This document shows, piece by piece, positions 12,701 to 20,691 of a stretch of DNA of 64,000 nt. Position numbers and translations under genes: made by a program. Every line of letters starts with the position of its first letter. The stretch's first letter is position 1. This DNA comes from Bacteroidales bacterium (lineage in GTDB: Bacteria > Bacteroidota > Bacteroidia > Bacteroidales > Lentimicrobiaceae), in the NCBI GenBank assembly GCA_016788045.1, contig JAEUTG010000031.1, forward strand, positions 1 through 64,000, written 5' to 3'. The notes under the pieces were generated by a model that did not search any database, had not been told where the DNA came from, and was given only the letters and a program-made list of their open reading frames with translations.

Positions 12701-15700
12701 TTATTTCCTGTAATGAACTCAACTTCCGGAGCGGTGCCAGACCCTGATGTTCCATGTGTCCGAACATGAATACCGATCCAATCATATGTGGCTTTAGACA
12801 AATCAAGGGCAGCGTCCTGATTATCTGGAAGAATAATTCCAAGTTCTTTAGCCTTTTTCCCAATCCCTTTGTTGATTGAGCTTTTTCCACCAGAAGGAGG
12901 TACGACGGCTGACACTGAATTATTTGAGTAAGTCCATTTGCCGGATCCAAGACTTGCATAATTATGGTACATTCCGTTTACATATGCTTGAAAATCATTG
13001 TTTTCAACAGTTCCTCCAAGAGGTTGTGCATATGGTTGAATCTGCAGCCCAGCAGCACAATTTTCTACTTTGTTATTGGATACTGAACCGCCAATCCCCT
13101 GTAAATAAATTGTGTGATACAAACCGTGATTGTTCTTCAGGTAATTATCAGTAACATTAGAAAGCCTTTGAACTGTGGCAGGATATCTATCACCATACAT
13201 CCACAATGAGATGTAATTGAATCCATCTACAATATTGTTAGAGATTTGGGTGTTGCTTGCCAGATAACTGAAAACTCCGGTAAATTCATTTGAAGCAAGA
13301 CCTCCTTCATCACTGATGGTGAAGCCATCAACAACAACATTATCTGCAACAATGTAAAAAATACCAGACCATCCCTCAGTATCATCAGGGAAACGGAGAA
13401 TTGCCTCGCTTCCACGAGTGCTGCTTACACCTGGAATTCCGAGATTAGGTCCATGTATTTTAACTGATTTATCAACGTAAATCCATTCTTGTTTATAAAT
13501 ACCGGGAGCGACTGTAATAATACAGTTATCCAATGTCAATGGATCATCGATTGCACTCTGGATTTCCATGTGACTACTTATAAGCGTTGTGTGGGTATCG
13601 TCCCATACGGTTACCGGACCAATACCCAGGCAATTCATTGGGCTCGCCGAGTTAGAATATGGCAGGAACTGAATATCACCTGACACTTTAGCAGCAACAG
13701 CATAAGCATCGGTTGTATTATACCAGTTGCAGGTAGCATCCACAGGTCCGTTATCAATTCCGGTTGCAAGTATTGCATAAACTGAATTGCTGAAACTATT
13801 CCCGGTAACCAGCGCGTCTGATACATCTCCGTCCTGGAATGCAACACCCACCGGAACATTGCTTGTGAAACTGTTTCCCGAAATATACAAGTTCGCAGCT
13901 TCCCATGTATCATTGGCTCTAGTGATGGCAATGCCTACGCCTGGATTAGATCCGCTCGTGGGTAAATTGGAGAACTCGTTGTTCTGAATCTTTACAGCAT
14001 AATCACTGCCGGAAGTTATCCAGCTTGCAGGATCTTCAATTAAGACACCAAATCCCGGATATGGTCCGGCAGCCACCATGTCATAGAATTTATTGCTGGT
14101 AATTTCAATATTCGCCAGTGCACTGGTCCAGCCGGAAGGAAGGTATGCGCCGGCGCCCCAGAAATCAATGCCCCCGACCATACCATGGAACCAGTTGTCG
14201 CGGATAATTACCTTGGCTGGAGTAACATCAAAGCATCCTTGCATTGTCATGGCGATCCCTGTAGATGCATCGCCCTTTATCTCAAAGCCTTCAACAATTA
14301 CCGTATTTCCCGGCAAGAGGGCTGAGGGATGAATTTTGAATACACCGTCAAATCCTGATCCGTCGATGATCGGACGTGACCCGGCTGCTGCCCTGAGTGT
14401 AATCCCTTTGGTCACTTTAATGAGACCGCTTGGTGCGGGACTGCCTTCTGTAAGATAAGTATAGGTACCGGCACAAACCTCAATCACATCACCATGATCA
14501 GTTGTTGCAGCGTCAATGGCACCCTGAATGGTTGCAAAATGCAATCCATCTGTAACATTGGTCACCGGCTGATACAGAACACTCACCGGACCATAGGTTG
14601 CCGAACTGCCATAGCTGTCAGTAATGGTAATGGTATAATCACCTGCTGTTAGTCCGGTAATGTTGAACGGGCTTCCCGTTACACCGGTCTGTGATCCACT
14701 TCCCCAATCTACTGTATAATTGGCAGTTCCTCCGCCGAATACTACGTTGATCGCGCCGCTGTTGGAGGCCTCGCCACAAATAATATGGTCCGGTGTTGCC
14801 GAAGTTATCACAACAGGTGAACCATCGCAGGTGCCTGTGGGTTGGAAACCTGTACCAGCACCATCTCCACCAGTTAAGTAATATGAAACATAGTCGAAAT
14901 TTGCAGAGGCAGGCCCGAGAATATTAGGTTGACCACCCGGTGCAAATGCTGTTCCTCCATAAATAACAGGTATCTGTACATTATATCCTGGCTCTGCACT
15001 ATTAGCTGTTGATACAACCGGTAAAACAGTACCATACCAGTTGCATTCAAAGTTCTTCATATTGGTTGTTCCAGGCAGGGGCAAAGAAGTACCAGCTTGA
15101 CGATCAACGATATCTCCATACCAGTTGCCACTGATATCGTTATTGTTAAACTGACTGTTTAGAGCAGATTGAACTGGTGAATTTGTTCCATTGCTGGCAT
15201 CTAGAAATAACACTCCAACGGTCCAGTTATTTGTAATGAAATTGTTGGTCAGAATTGTATTGTCTGTCTGATTTCTGAATAACAAACCGCTACGGTTATT
15301 GTCAATTACGTTGTTATGAATATTGTTTCCATTGCTGTTATTGACATCTATTCCAGTTCTGTTGCCGTACAAACTGCAATTTCTGACTTCTGCATAATTC
15401 CCTTGTGATTGAATAGCAATGCCGGCAGAGTTTAGTCCCGCGTTGTTCCAGTCAGTAGGATTATTACCTGCCCGGGTGATAGCAAATCCATCGATAATTA
15501 CGTTTGGTGAAGAAACGCGAATTGTAGCTCCGTCTCCGCCAATCTGGCCAATCAGGGTAGTATTTGCATAACCCTGGCCCTGCAACCTGATAGCACTGCT
15601 AATGTTCACGTCTTCGTTGAAAGTGCCGGTAGAAACCAATACAACGTCATTAATTTGTCCAATGGCAACATTCTCTTGTACTAGTGGTGAAATGCGACGT

Positions 15701-18700
15701 GATTTTGGATATCCACCATAATCTGTATAAGTTTCAGGTATGAAGTTCGGTACATCGCTCAAGGTTACCACATGGTTGCCGAATGTATTGAAGTTCCAGA
15801 TTTCAGCCCAGTCGAATTGAGAGTTATCATAACCATTTTCATTTCCACGGGCCATAATATAACTCTCAACACCCGTATTGTTAAACACATTACCAGTTAT
15901 AACTGCACCACCTACAGGATTAACAATCCATCCCTGAACCGGATTGGAACCATTCCATCCGCGGAAACCAATCAAATAAGGAGTGATAAACCCTGTAAAT
16001 TCATTTCCGGTAATCAGACGGTTAGTCTTTGGGCCGGTGATACCAACACCGTTATTTATAGAAACCAAAGAATTATTAAAAATATTATTGGTAATACTGT
16101 AAGAAACAATAGGATGAGTTGCATCCCATCTTCCTATATAGAAGGCACCTTGGTCAGTAGATGTATTGACAAAGCACTTATTCATGGTAAATGCATCACC
16201 TATAACTTCAATAGTTTTATTGCTGTTAATCGAAGCTCCAATATAGTTGTCACCGATCTTCAAACCTTCAATCGACACGTTATTGCCTATTACAAAAATG
16301 CCGGAAGGACCAAAATCAGCCGTTGAGCCGGTGTTGAATAAAACGGCTGCTTCAGAAGCTGACGATACAGCAAAATCACCTGCCTTATAACCTTTTACAG
16401 TTAAGTTATTCTTATCAATAAATAACCCGAACTGATAATTACCTGTTCCAAAGATTGAACGATTAGTGGCAATTTCAGTACCGTAATCGCCGGCCTGAAC
16501 ATGCACCACGTCACCTGCAATAGCAGCATCTATTCCATACTGTATATGAGCACCGGTTTCTGTGCGGGTTACATAAACATTCCCTGTTTTAACCTTGACA
16601 AATCCGATTGCGGGATCATCAACACTATGCCAGATTCTGTCCTCAATTGCAAAAAGTTCAGTCAAAGTTGCTGTGGCTGGATTGATCCCATTGAAAGTAC
16701 ATAGGGAAGCATCCAGATCATAGTTATCTGTAATGCCAATTTGGTACCCATTGGTCACAGGAGCCGGTGTTGTCCCGAAAATTTCGGCACCCAACGCCAG
16801 AGCACCGGTAACACCTGTTGCATAATAGTTATTGTCGTTGTCCGAAAGGGTATTTCCGCCAGTCAAAGCTACCGAACCACTCTGATAAAGGAGGATACCG
16901 CATGCGCCCCAATCAGATGGGTTTCCGGTAAGATGGAATGAATTTCCGGTAATCGTATTACCCGAAATGGATGCTGTTGCTCCACGGCTGATCTGTACAC
17001 CGTTTTGTGCAGTAACGGCTGTAGTCCCGGCACCAGTGATTGTATTACCTGAAATGGTTGCAGAAGAACCGGTGTTATCAACCACGATTGCACCTTTCTG
17101 ATAACCTGTAATCAGGTTATTGGCAATGGTTGCTGTACCAGTCGTACTATAAGCCATTCGTCCAACCTGAATAGCAATTCCATTCTGACAACCACTGAAA
17201 GGATTGTCGCGTATATCAAGAATCAGGTTGTCATGGATATTTGCATAAGCGCCATCCCTGACAAAGATACCTCTTCCCATTGACCCACAGCCGGTAGGAC
17301 CAGGGCCTTGGATGGTAAGTCCGGATATTTCGGCACTGATACCACTGCCACTTACAATGATAATGCTGGACAGCGGGTCTGATGCTGCCGGCAACGTTGA
17401 AGGTGGAGCTAAGATGGTACTGGCAGTCTGTCCGGTCTGGCCTTTCAGATGAATACTCTTGTTTATTGTAACTGTTTCGTTGAAGGTGCCTGGGCATAAC
17501 TCAATCGTATGTCCACCCTGAGTTTCAGTTGCATTAATTGCTGCCTGAATGGTTGGATAACCTAAACCAGTATTGGTGTTCACAATACATCCTGCCGGAA
17601 TAGCCACTGATTGTGTGGTGCTGTTTACATAACCATTATTAATAAATGTAACGGTTACATAAAGGTTGCGGCCCAATACATTATTAAGCCAACCAGGTGC
17701 TACCGCTAATGTAGCCGGGTTGGTGTTGGTGAGATAGGAAACATCTTCATCAAGCACTGTGCGATTTGCTAACCAGTTGGGAAACCTTACAAGATCAGGA
17801 ACCCTTACAAGGTAATCTTGCCAGTATTTACTTTTTACCAAATCATTGTTGGCCGCAGTTTTAAGGTAAGTTTTAGTAGCCGGGTTTCCTTCTGTTGTGT
17901 AATAGTAATACTCGGTAATAACATCGTCACCTATGCCAAAAGCTGCCGTTTGAATGGCGGCTGGATTGCCACCTGCAAGTGCAGTTGCCAGTGCCTGATA
18001 TTTGACAGCAATAGCAGCTTGCCCGGCAGGTGTTGTTGGGTCGAGGCCGGGGATCGGGTTCAATACCATATCATTATCATCCACGGTGAACTGAACCAGA
18101 ATGTTTTCAGAGGCTACCTCATGGGTAACACTTAAAGCAATTGGAAGAGCTGGTCCACCACCGCATGCGCCACTGAGATTGCTGGTCAGCAGATAGGGGA
18201 CAACCACCGTGGGACCATTATTCTTAGGTAAGATGGTTGGATAGTCGTCTGTGCCAAACCAGTTGCAGGTGGCATTAAGAACCTGAGCAGTGCGATTGTC
18301 AATAACCCAGTCTGTTTTTGCGCCTGAAAAATCGTTATTATTAATGGTAAGACCAGCTATATTTGTATTGGGCAAATTCAGAATTGTAATGTGAGATGAA
18401 TTTGTACCCCATGTATTGGTGGTAAAAGCCAAAGTACCAGCGCTTTCAATAACCCATCCCCTTGTTAAGTTGAATGTGTTATTACTGATGACTCCCGAAC
18501 CATTGCTGATATAGCCTGGCTGACGCAAGGACTCAATGATATTATTGTCCATTACGATACCTGTCATCGCATTTGCACTCCAAACGGTTGCCCTAGTAAC
18601 TGGATCGGATGAAACTGAATATTCTCCGGAAAATTTATTATTTCTGATTTGAGCATCAGAATAGAAAAGCCCAAGAATATCACCGGCTCCTGCACCTACA

Positions 18701-20691
18701 ACTTTGAAATGGATATCTTTAATGATAATTCCTGTTGCATTAAGTTTTAATGCAATAGCTCCACCAACATTAAACCATGATGATGAGAGTTCAACAATTG
18801 TATTGTCCCTTCCTTTACCCTGAATGGTGAGCTGTTTATTAACATCTACCAATGCTGTTAATTGATAAATGCCCTCAGCCACTTCTATTACATTTGTGGC
18901 ATCTGCTCCTGTTACCGCCAACTGAATTGTCGGATAAAAAATATTCTTTGTGATGTTGACAACTTTCCAGTTAGACAATAATGTATTTGATAATGTATTG
19001 CCGGAATGTGGGACAGCACCCTGTGGATCACCATAGAAAAACAGGAGATAGTTGGCATCTGTTGCTGAATTGTTGGTGACGTTAACGTCATTATAATTCC
19101 ATGTTCCATCAAATACAATACATCCATCACCCATGTCTGCAATAAAATCGTTGTCATCGATGGTAAGGTCGGAAGCTTGGTTGATGTAGACACCGCAATA
19201 AAGATCTTCGAAAATATTGCCTTGAATCACAACGCCGTCAGAATTGGCAGAAGCATAGCCTACATCAATACCCCGTGGTGCTGATGAAGCCATCCCAATG
19301 ATCCAATTATTCTTAAGAGTGATATCATTTGAATTATGCGTGTGAATAATTGCCTGAGCAACATCCTGTTCGATTTTAAAGCCGTCCAGGGTGCATCCGT
19401 TAGCCAGGAAAGTAATACCGCCATAACCGCTTCCGGCATTGAAACCGGATTGGGTCTGAATAATGGCAGCATGTAGAGTAACAGACTTGAGTGTTAGGTT
19501 GGCCTTATTGATCTGGAGGTTTTCAGGATAAGTACCAGGTTCTACTTCCAAAACATCGCCTGCTTGAGTCGATGCCGCATCTATTGCCTGTTGTATCGTA
19601 CAGTAACTGCCCTTTACAGGCCCGGTAATATCGTGAACCTTGCTATCAATTGTCCAGATATAGATATTCTCAGCTGAACAGCCTCTGCCCTCCGTATCGT
19701 ATCTTTTTGCTTTAATTATAACCGAAGGAATATTGTATAAAGTAGAAGAGATTGGGCTTCCCAGCGAATAAGTATTCCAGGTAGTGCCACCATCTGTGCT
19801 GTACTCATAGGCATCCACCATAGTCCCATAGCCACCGTCTCCGGAATCGTCAAGAGAGGCTGAAAGATCAGGTCCGGCACATATGGTGCCCGTTGACTGG
19901 CTTAATGATAAGGTTGGTGCAGTGGGATCCGGAATGACTTGAATTTGAAAACTTAAACCAAAACCTCCTGATGTTTCAGTTACAGTCCAGGTGGTGGTTG
20001 TATTAACATCAGAACTGACACCCGGGAATACAACGGTAGTTGTAGTGGCAACAATATCAATGGCAGTTCCTGTAGGTAGTGGAAAAGTCTTCTGCAAACG
20101 ATAGGTGAGCCCAACTTTAGCCCCTGTAACTGTGGTAATTACAGATCCTCCAACGCAGATAGTGGCTTTATCGGGATTTGGCGCGTTAGCTTCCAGTGGG
20201 GGTGCGGTTGTAACTGTCTCCCCACTCATCGGCGCATACATCACCCCTCCGGTATTTTCTGTAAACAAACTTTGACCCGTGGCTTTCATGCCGAGGCCGG
20301 GTTTGGCGTCTAATATAAATGACTGGGCGAAAGTGCCGGTTCCGGTTTCGGAAACCGTAATCACCTGCTTTCCTGCAGCATTCACCTTAAAGGCAGGTAC
20401 CTTCAGAAGGCCTCCGGTGGAGGTGACTTCCAGGTAGGCATTGTCCTGCGGATACGTCCGCTGAATGCGGTAAGTACTGCCGGCAACAGTGGCCGGAACG
20501 GAAATTTCCAGCGTGCCCCCCTGCTGAACAACAACGGTGTTGTCGTGCAGTGCCGGATTTGTTTTCAACAGCCCTGTTTGCTGGGCTGCCAGGTTGCCGG
20601 CGGAAAAAGCTCCCAGCATGATCAATGCCAGATAAAACGCCTTTCTGCGTAGCGGATTTCTAAAGGCTAACATGAGTTGAAGACCTTTCAT
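3766..20691 (-). CDS. Giant multidomain beta-helix surface protein with T9SS tail (5641 aa)
   Basis: One uninterrupted frame encodes about 580 kDa. Residues 16-37 form a signal peptide (FYLALIMLGAFSAG). ATGs at 20691 and 20673 are both possible starts. About twelve right-handed parallel beta-helix modules begin near residues 360, 578, 1034, 1374, 1668, 2048, 2368, 2788, 3284, 3604, 3988 and 4288. Each opens with a line like T-I-Q-x-A-I-D-A-A...V-x-x-G-T-Y-x-E. Seven N-W-[FYW]-[GN] boxes near 809, 1883, 2320, 3153, 3555, 3910 and 4685 close many of them, often followed by WLTDGTD and GFQPTGTC linkers. SprB-like domains lie near 1960-2040 and 3200-3275, PKD-like near 4730-4900, cohesin-like near 4900-5055 and HYR-like near 5060-5215. 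CnaB/dockerin-like sequence (INSTDAAQVNAW; ITSADASRILNYF) lies near 5218-5400 and a second cohesin-like stretch near 5408-5530. The last 95 residues are a type A T9SS sorting domain (YPNPFVDRT, VGVYTATL). It is a predicted cell-surface adhesin or polysaccharide-binding protein. The helices resemble NosD/pectate-lyase folds, but I cannot identify catalytic residues. Confidence 0.85.
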   Translation of the reverse strand: MKGLQLMLAFRNPLRRKAFYLALIMLGAFSAGNLAAQQTGLLKTNPALHDNTVVVQQGGTLEISVPATVAGSTYRIQRTYPQDNAYLEVTSTGGLLKVPAFKVNAAGKQVITVSETGTGTFAQSFILDAKPGLGMKATGQSLFTENTGGVMYAPMSGETVTTAPPLEANAPNPDKATICVGGSVITTVTGAKVGLTYRLQKTFPLPTGTAIDIVATTTTVVFPGVSSDVNTTTTWTVTETSGGFGLSFQIQVIPDPTAPTLSLSQSTGTICAGPDLSASLDDSGDGGYGTMVDAYEYSTDGGTTWNTYSLGSPISSTLYNIPSVIIKAKRYDTEGRGCSAENIYIWTIDSKVHDITGPVKGSYCTIQQAIDAASTQAGDVLEVEPGTYPENLQINKANLTLKSVTLHAAIIQTQSGFNAGSGYGGITFLANGCTLDGFKIEQDVAQAIIHTHNSNDITLKNNWIIGMASSAPRGIDVGYASANSDGVVIQGNIFEDLYCGVYINQASDLTIDDNDFIADMGDGCIVFDGTWNYNDVNVTNNSATDANYLLFFYGDPQGAVPHSGNTLSNTLLSNWKVVNITKNIFYPTIQLAVTGADATNVIEVAEGIYQLTALVDVNKQLTIQGKGRDNTIVELSSSWFNVGGAIALKLNATGIIIKDIHFKVVGAGAGDILGLFYSDAQIRNNKFSGEYSVSSDPVTRATVWSANAMTGIVMDNNIIESLRQPGYISNGSGVISNNTFNLTRGWVIESAGTLAFTTNTWGTNSSHITILNLPNTNIAGLTINNNDFSGAKTDWVIDNRTAQVLNATCNWFGTDDYPTILPKNNGPTVVVPYLLTSNLSGACGGGPALPIALSVTHEVASENILVQFTVDDNDMVLNPIPGLDPTTPAGQAAIAVKYQALATALAGGNPAAIQTAAFGIGDDVITEYYYYTTEGNPATKTYLKTAANNDLVKSKYWQDYLVRVPDLVRFPNWLANRTVLDEDVSYLTNTNPATLAVAPGWLNNVLGRNLYVTVTFINNGYVNSTTQSVAIPAGCIVNTNTGLGYPTIQAAINATETQGGHTIELCPGTFNETVTINKSIHLKGQTGQTASTILAPPSTLPAASDPLSSIIIVSGSGISAEISGLTIQGPGPTGCGSMGRGIFVRDGAYANIHDNLILDIRDNPFSGCQNGIAIQVGRMAYSTTGTATIANNLITGYQKGAIVVDNTGSSATISGNTITGAGTTAVTAQNGVQISRGATASISGNTITGNSFHLTGNPSDWGACGILLYQSGSVALTGGNTLSDNDNNYYATGVTGALALGAEIFGTTPAPVTNGYQIGITDNYDLDASLCTFNGINPATATLTELFAIEDRIWHSVDDPAIGFVKVKTGNVYVTRTETGAHIQYGIDAAIAGDVVHVQAGDYGTEIATNRSIFGTGNYQFGLFIDKNNLTVKGYKAGDFAVSSASEAAVLFNTGSTADFGPSGIFVIGNNVSIEGLKIGDNYIGASINSNKTIEVIGDAFTMNKCFVNTSTDQGAFYIGRWDATHPIVSYSITNNIFNNSLVSINNGVGITGPKTNRLITGNEFTGFITPYLIGFRGWNGSNPVQGWIVNPVGGAVITGNVFNNTGVESYIMARGNENGYDNSQFDWAEIWNFNTFGNHVVTLSDVPNFIPETYTDYGGYPKSRRISPLVQENVAIGQINDVVLVSTGTFNEDVNISSAIRLQGQGYANTTLIGQIGGDGATIRVSSPNVIIDGFAITRAGNNPTDWNNAGLNSAGIAIQSQGNYAEVRNCSLYGNRTGIDVNNSNGNNIHNNVIDNNRSGLLFRNQTDNTILTNNFITNNWTVGVLFLDASNGTNSPVQSALNSQFNNNDISGNWYGDIVDRQAGTSLPLPGTTNMKNFECNWYGTVLPVVSTANSAEPGYNVQIPVIYGGTAFAPGGQPNILGPASANFDYVSYYLTGGDGAGTGFQPTGTCDGSPVVITSATPDHIICGEASNSGAINVVFGGGTANYTVDWGSGSQTGVTGSPFNITGLTAGDYTITITDSYGSSATYGPVSVLYQPVTNVTDGLHFATIQGAIDAATTDHGDVIEVCAGTYTYLTEGSPAPSGLIKVTKGITLRAAAGSRPIIDGSGFDGVFKIHPSALLPGNTVIVEGFEIKGDASTGIAMTMQGCFDVTPAKVIIRDNWFHGMVGGIDFWGAGAYLPSGWTSALANIEITSNKFYDMVAAGPYPGFGVLIEDPASWITSGSDYAVKIQNNEFSNLPTSGSNPGVGIAITRANDTWEAANLYISGNSFTSNVPVGVAFQDGDVSDALVTGNSFSNSVYAILATGIDNGPVDATCNWYNTTDAYAVAAKVSGDIQFLPYSNSASPMNCLGIGPVTVWDDTHTTLISSHMEIQSAIDDPLTLDNCIITVAPGIYKQEWIYVDKSVKIHGPNLGIPGVSSTRGSEAILRFPDDTEGWSGIFYIVADNVVVDGFTISDEGGLASNEFTGVFSYLASNTQISNNIVDGFNYISLWMYGDRYPATVQRLSNVTDNYLKNNHGLYHTIYLQGIGGSVSNNKVENCAAGLQIQPYAQPLGGTVENNDFQAYVNGMYHNYASLGSGKWTYSNNSVSAVVPPSGGKSSINKGIGKKAKELGIILPDNQDAALDLSKATYDWIGIHVRTHGTSGSGTAPEVEFITGNNVDGTTALSDPSWNDVIGLQFRNTGNNALTKFYNNGISNVDYAIKVYNDANNNSLVDLDNNSFSNYSYAILVEPDMDIDASSGNTYNGIASNSATTIELFTIEDAIIHKIDESSRGLVTVKAGELYVTPLSYAGVNTTPSIQRGVDAASSTWTVNVAGGSFTEQLEINKQLTLLGQGVGITNVVSPTVLPLSYTTSAANKPVIYIHDANNVVIDGITLDGDGKGNSNYRFQGIAFWNAGGSLLNSSVIDVVDTPFSGAQHGVGVYAFNNTPSSVYNIALNNVTVTGFQKNAVALNGTGNLTVDLDNVTTTGAGPTSVTAQNGIQVWGASGTIDDCTISQIAYTGGSWTATGLLVNGPGLVVADQVNIDHCQTSVYWIDADGSYKNSNITNPFMDGIYGLSNSGTHSLTVENVSAIGSNIAGSWGINPLTDGGTMNMTISNCDIRNWNYGIYAYDYGTSGGVLNTVASDNNLDDNTVGFATNASTTQTATCNWFGTTVPAAVDALVEGNVNYIPYLTDGTDSSTDTGFQPTGTCSAPCTLALSVSSTVANCPARNDGTATVTVTAGGNSPSYSWSNGQTTATATGLTAGTYSVTVTNIDGCSAAASVDVLNDDGPIVNTTTSVTYCSIQEAINAATAGDEIKVNVASHTEGPQIVVDRNITLIGKDNLSSSTTLFANGNTGSTGDSRGWILVNSGVVFNLKNITLDGNGMNIMQAVRNLGTGTIDNVAFTDIKYPGYNGIAVVAFGNVTVQNSTFTDIGRIGIIFFGTGCTNGQAIGNTYTGKGNGDWLDYGVEIGGGAVASITNCTITNNKGVASTDGSTSAGIIATTYYGAGTTGTITGCDITGNTTGIDVGFDASDASIIVASHNKIYNNTSYGIYSTAALVIATNNWWGDASGPLNTPFNTCGLGNEVSANVDFNPWWTTSTGVDNSGTLAVNNYTDGTWYCKIQDAINDASTGDEIRVAAGTYNESLNVTIGVNLKGANAGISCTDTRGPETILSGSGGVVVNVLANGVTIDGFEITNPSGNNAIAADGKSNLSFINNVIHHIGTLPVLTNNTHAIAVSSNAAAVDNVTIADNCFSDIRGGENLPATSNGSAAAIGVGWSNANYDVTDLVIERNTISNVYACTLPWLSGNKGGKGAYGIIINTGATSGTGKAISPVITDNVITDLEGHWAHAIGLEGETPGASVTGNAISNLVAHKPTPNLDAIGVMVEDNAGAGSVAINDNSFTSLDYGIKNVTSTLVNGTCNWYGITTVPGVTAMNSGPVTFSPWLTSGTDNSTNIGFQPVPGACAGLTDLYVNDASISGDGYTTAIGNDATGNGTVSTPYATISKAVNEAMVGANIYVDAGTYQEQVLVGKSLNIFGLTRNLTIVKAPAVVPDVVTANPVRNPIVSAKSPSTADIITVNLSKLTIDGDNGRNSTAFVGMYYYAANGTFDNARITGIHDVGGVTGNQRGIAFYADHDAGTTLAQNVTINNTIIDDYQKGGIVMKQPGTVATITGNTVTWSAGPHITAPNGIQVSNNATGVVTGNEVSGNIYDGPDNWTATGMLLYSPASGTITVGNNNLHGNETSLFLTDVTGYIVNPNTFSNNYLHIYQPGNVTAVNTYDKYVLNGTTDPLATESVFGQIQCAVNWSDPGNTLYASAHTFTENVEVGQPIIINGANYLVPCSGSRGAETVIEGGTGTAVAVNANGVTLAGFTLNGATGVSDATFEGLVLKNNIINAAAMGISVTGLATTATDGLTIQDNCIALSSQMAGSNPTTGIFLNDISGTTAATISGNNLTGGFYGYLTYALNTTPKSTITGGTISGFMQGIAAINVNPSTGITFAPSDFGISDISMSGFTGNYPANPNNNFHAGVYVFTGGSNATDLITATVDNVSVTGTGKIQQDCAGLSFADFSAPGSGTMQNITVTGATLTDNKNRAINVRGAAIVDIGTSTLVNNGFDPFGTGGNDGFGIISRMGAHVSVHNNFITNPASQAGYSVTALASDVNAVVIATNNSILNNGNASGRLAANSGTSLTANCNWWGSACSADFASFISGPVTYSTWLVDGTDSEPGTTGFQTTASCLNTDQVATLTGTASVCVGSTVNGYTTEAGKTNYVWTVTGGTLTSVGHVATVNWSTVGPQTISVTYENSYGCSPATPAVLNVMVNPLPTATISITGNPSICSGGSSVLTVSLTGNGPWTYYWSDDNGVTFHEVIASSSPSTFSVNPTSNTTYTIASVTDVNGCTNAGTGDVRIYVGPITTVDPIEDACIGTDIEIPVRVKSFAEVGSIALTLTYGPELTYVSSTKGAGLMSNFSVSKDPLSNTLYVTGYLANASDLPITLTDDAILFTPTFTYHGGDATLAFYDPAINPSDCEYGFGDWPEFTPFCDTPTGTYYIDGTITEDDNNPTIATLDPISVNADLNVCTYASTQLTAPTTGDNCSVASVVASPASLDLGPNTVTWTVTDGSGRTATSTQTVTVIDNQNPTISCPTPTNPYIVNNGCTWTGTGLGAVIADNCGTPALSYSIDGGPYVSGTVNGYPFPIGTTNVSYKATDASGNETICSFSITVEGYTISGNLKYNNPAYTPMSNVTITLRQGLVDVDADDTDTNGDYIFTNVCAGDYQLIFSQDKLTGGINSTDAAQVNAWGVLAGGTTAYNIEMVRFFAGDVIGSGSVITSADASRILNYFVTGGHPNPPFTSVWSFWNRTDMINDNPGPSSKVVTISVPNGSAPNVHNYYAQVTGDFNRSFTPGSAKAMMENVMLNIGGTTIVEPGVEFELPVTAGLNMEVGAVSLIIDLPTDKLEVTGVYLGTDPTSPMEYAVVGNELRIGWNALFPMSLNTGEALLTLKLRTIGSMAQGETIRLSLTSDPLNELADGDYNTIPNAQLFVDEIGGTTTGVSGVTLNSKLLLESYPNPFVDRTTFVYSLPKDGKVVLEIADMQGSKTDILLDALQTAGNHNLTVDMSNYSVGVYTATLRLYSNHDVISRTIKVIRRR

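Noticed and set aside
3766..20691. Many 60-180-codon plus-strand frames inside the giant gene
   Set aside because: They are antisense shadows of a repetitive Thr/Asn/Gly-rich coding sequence, with no start-site context or domain support.
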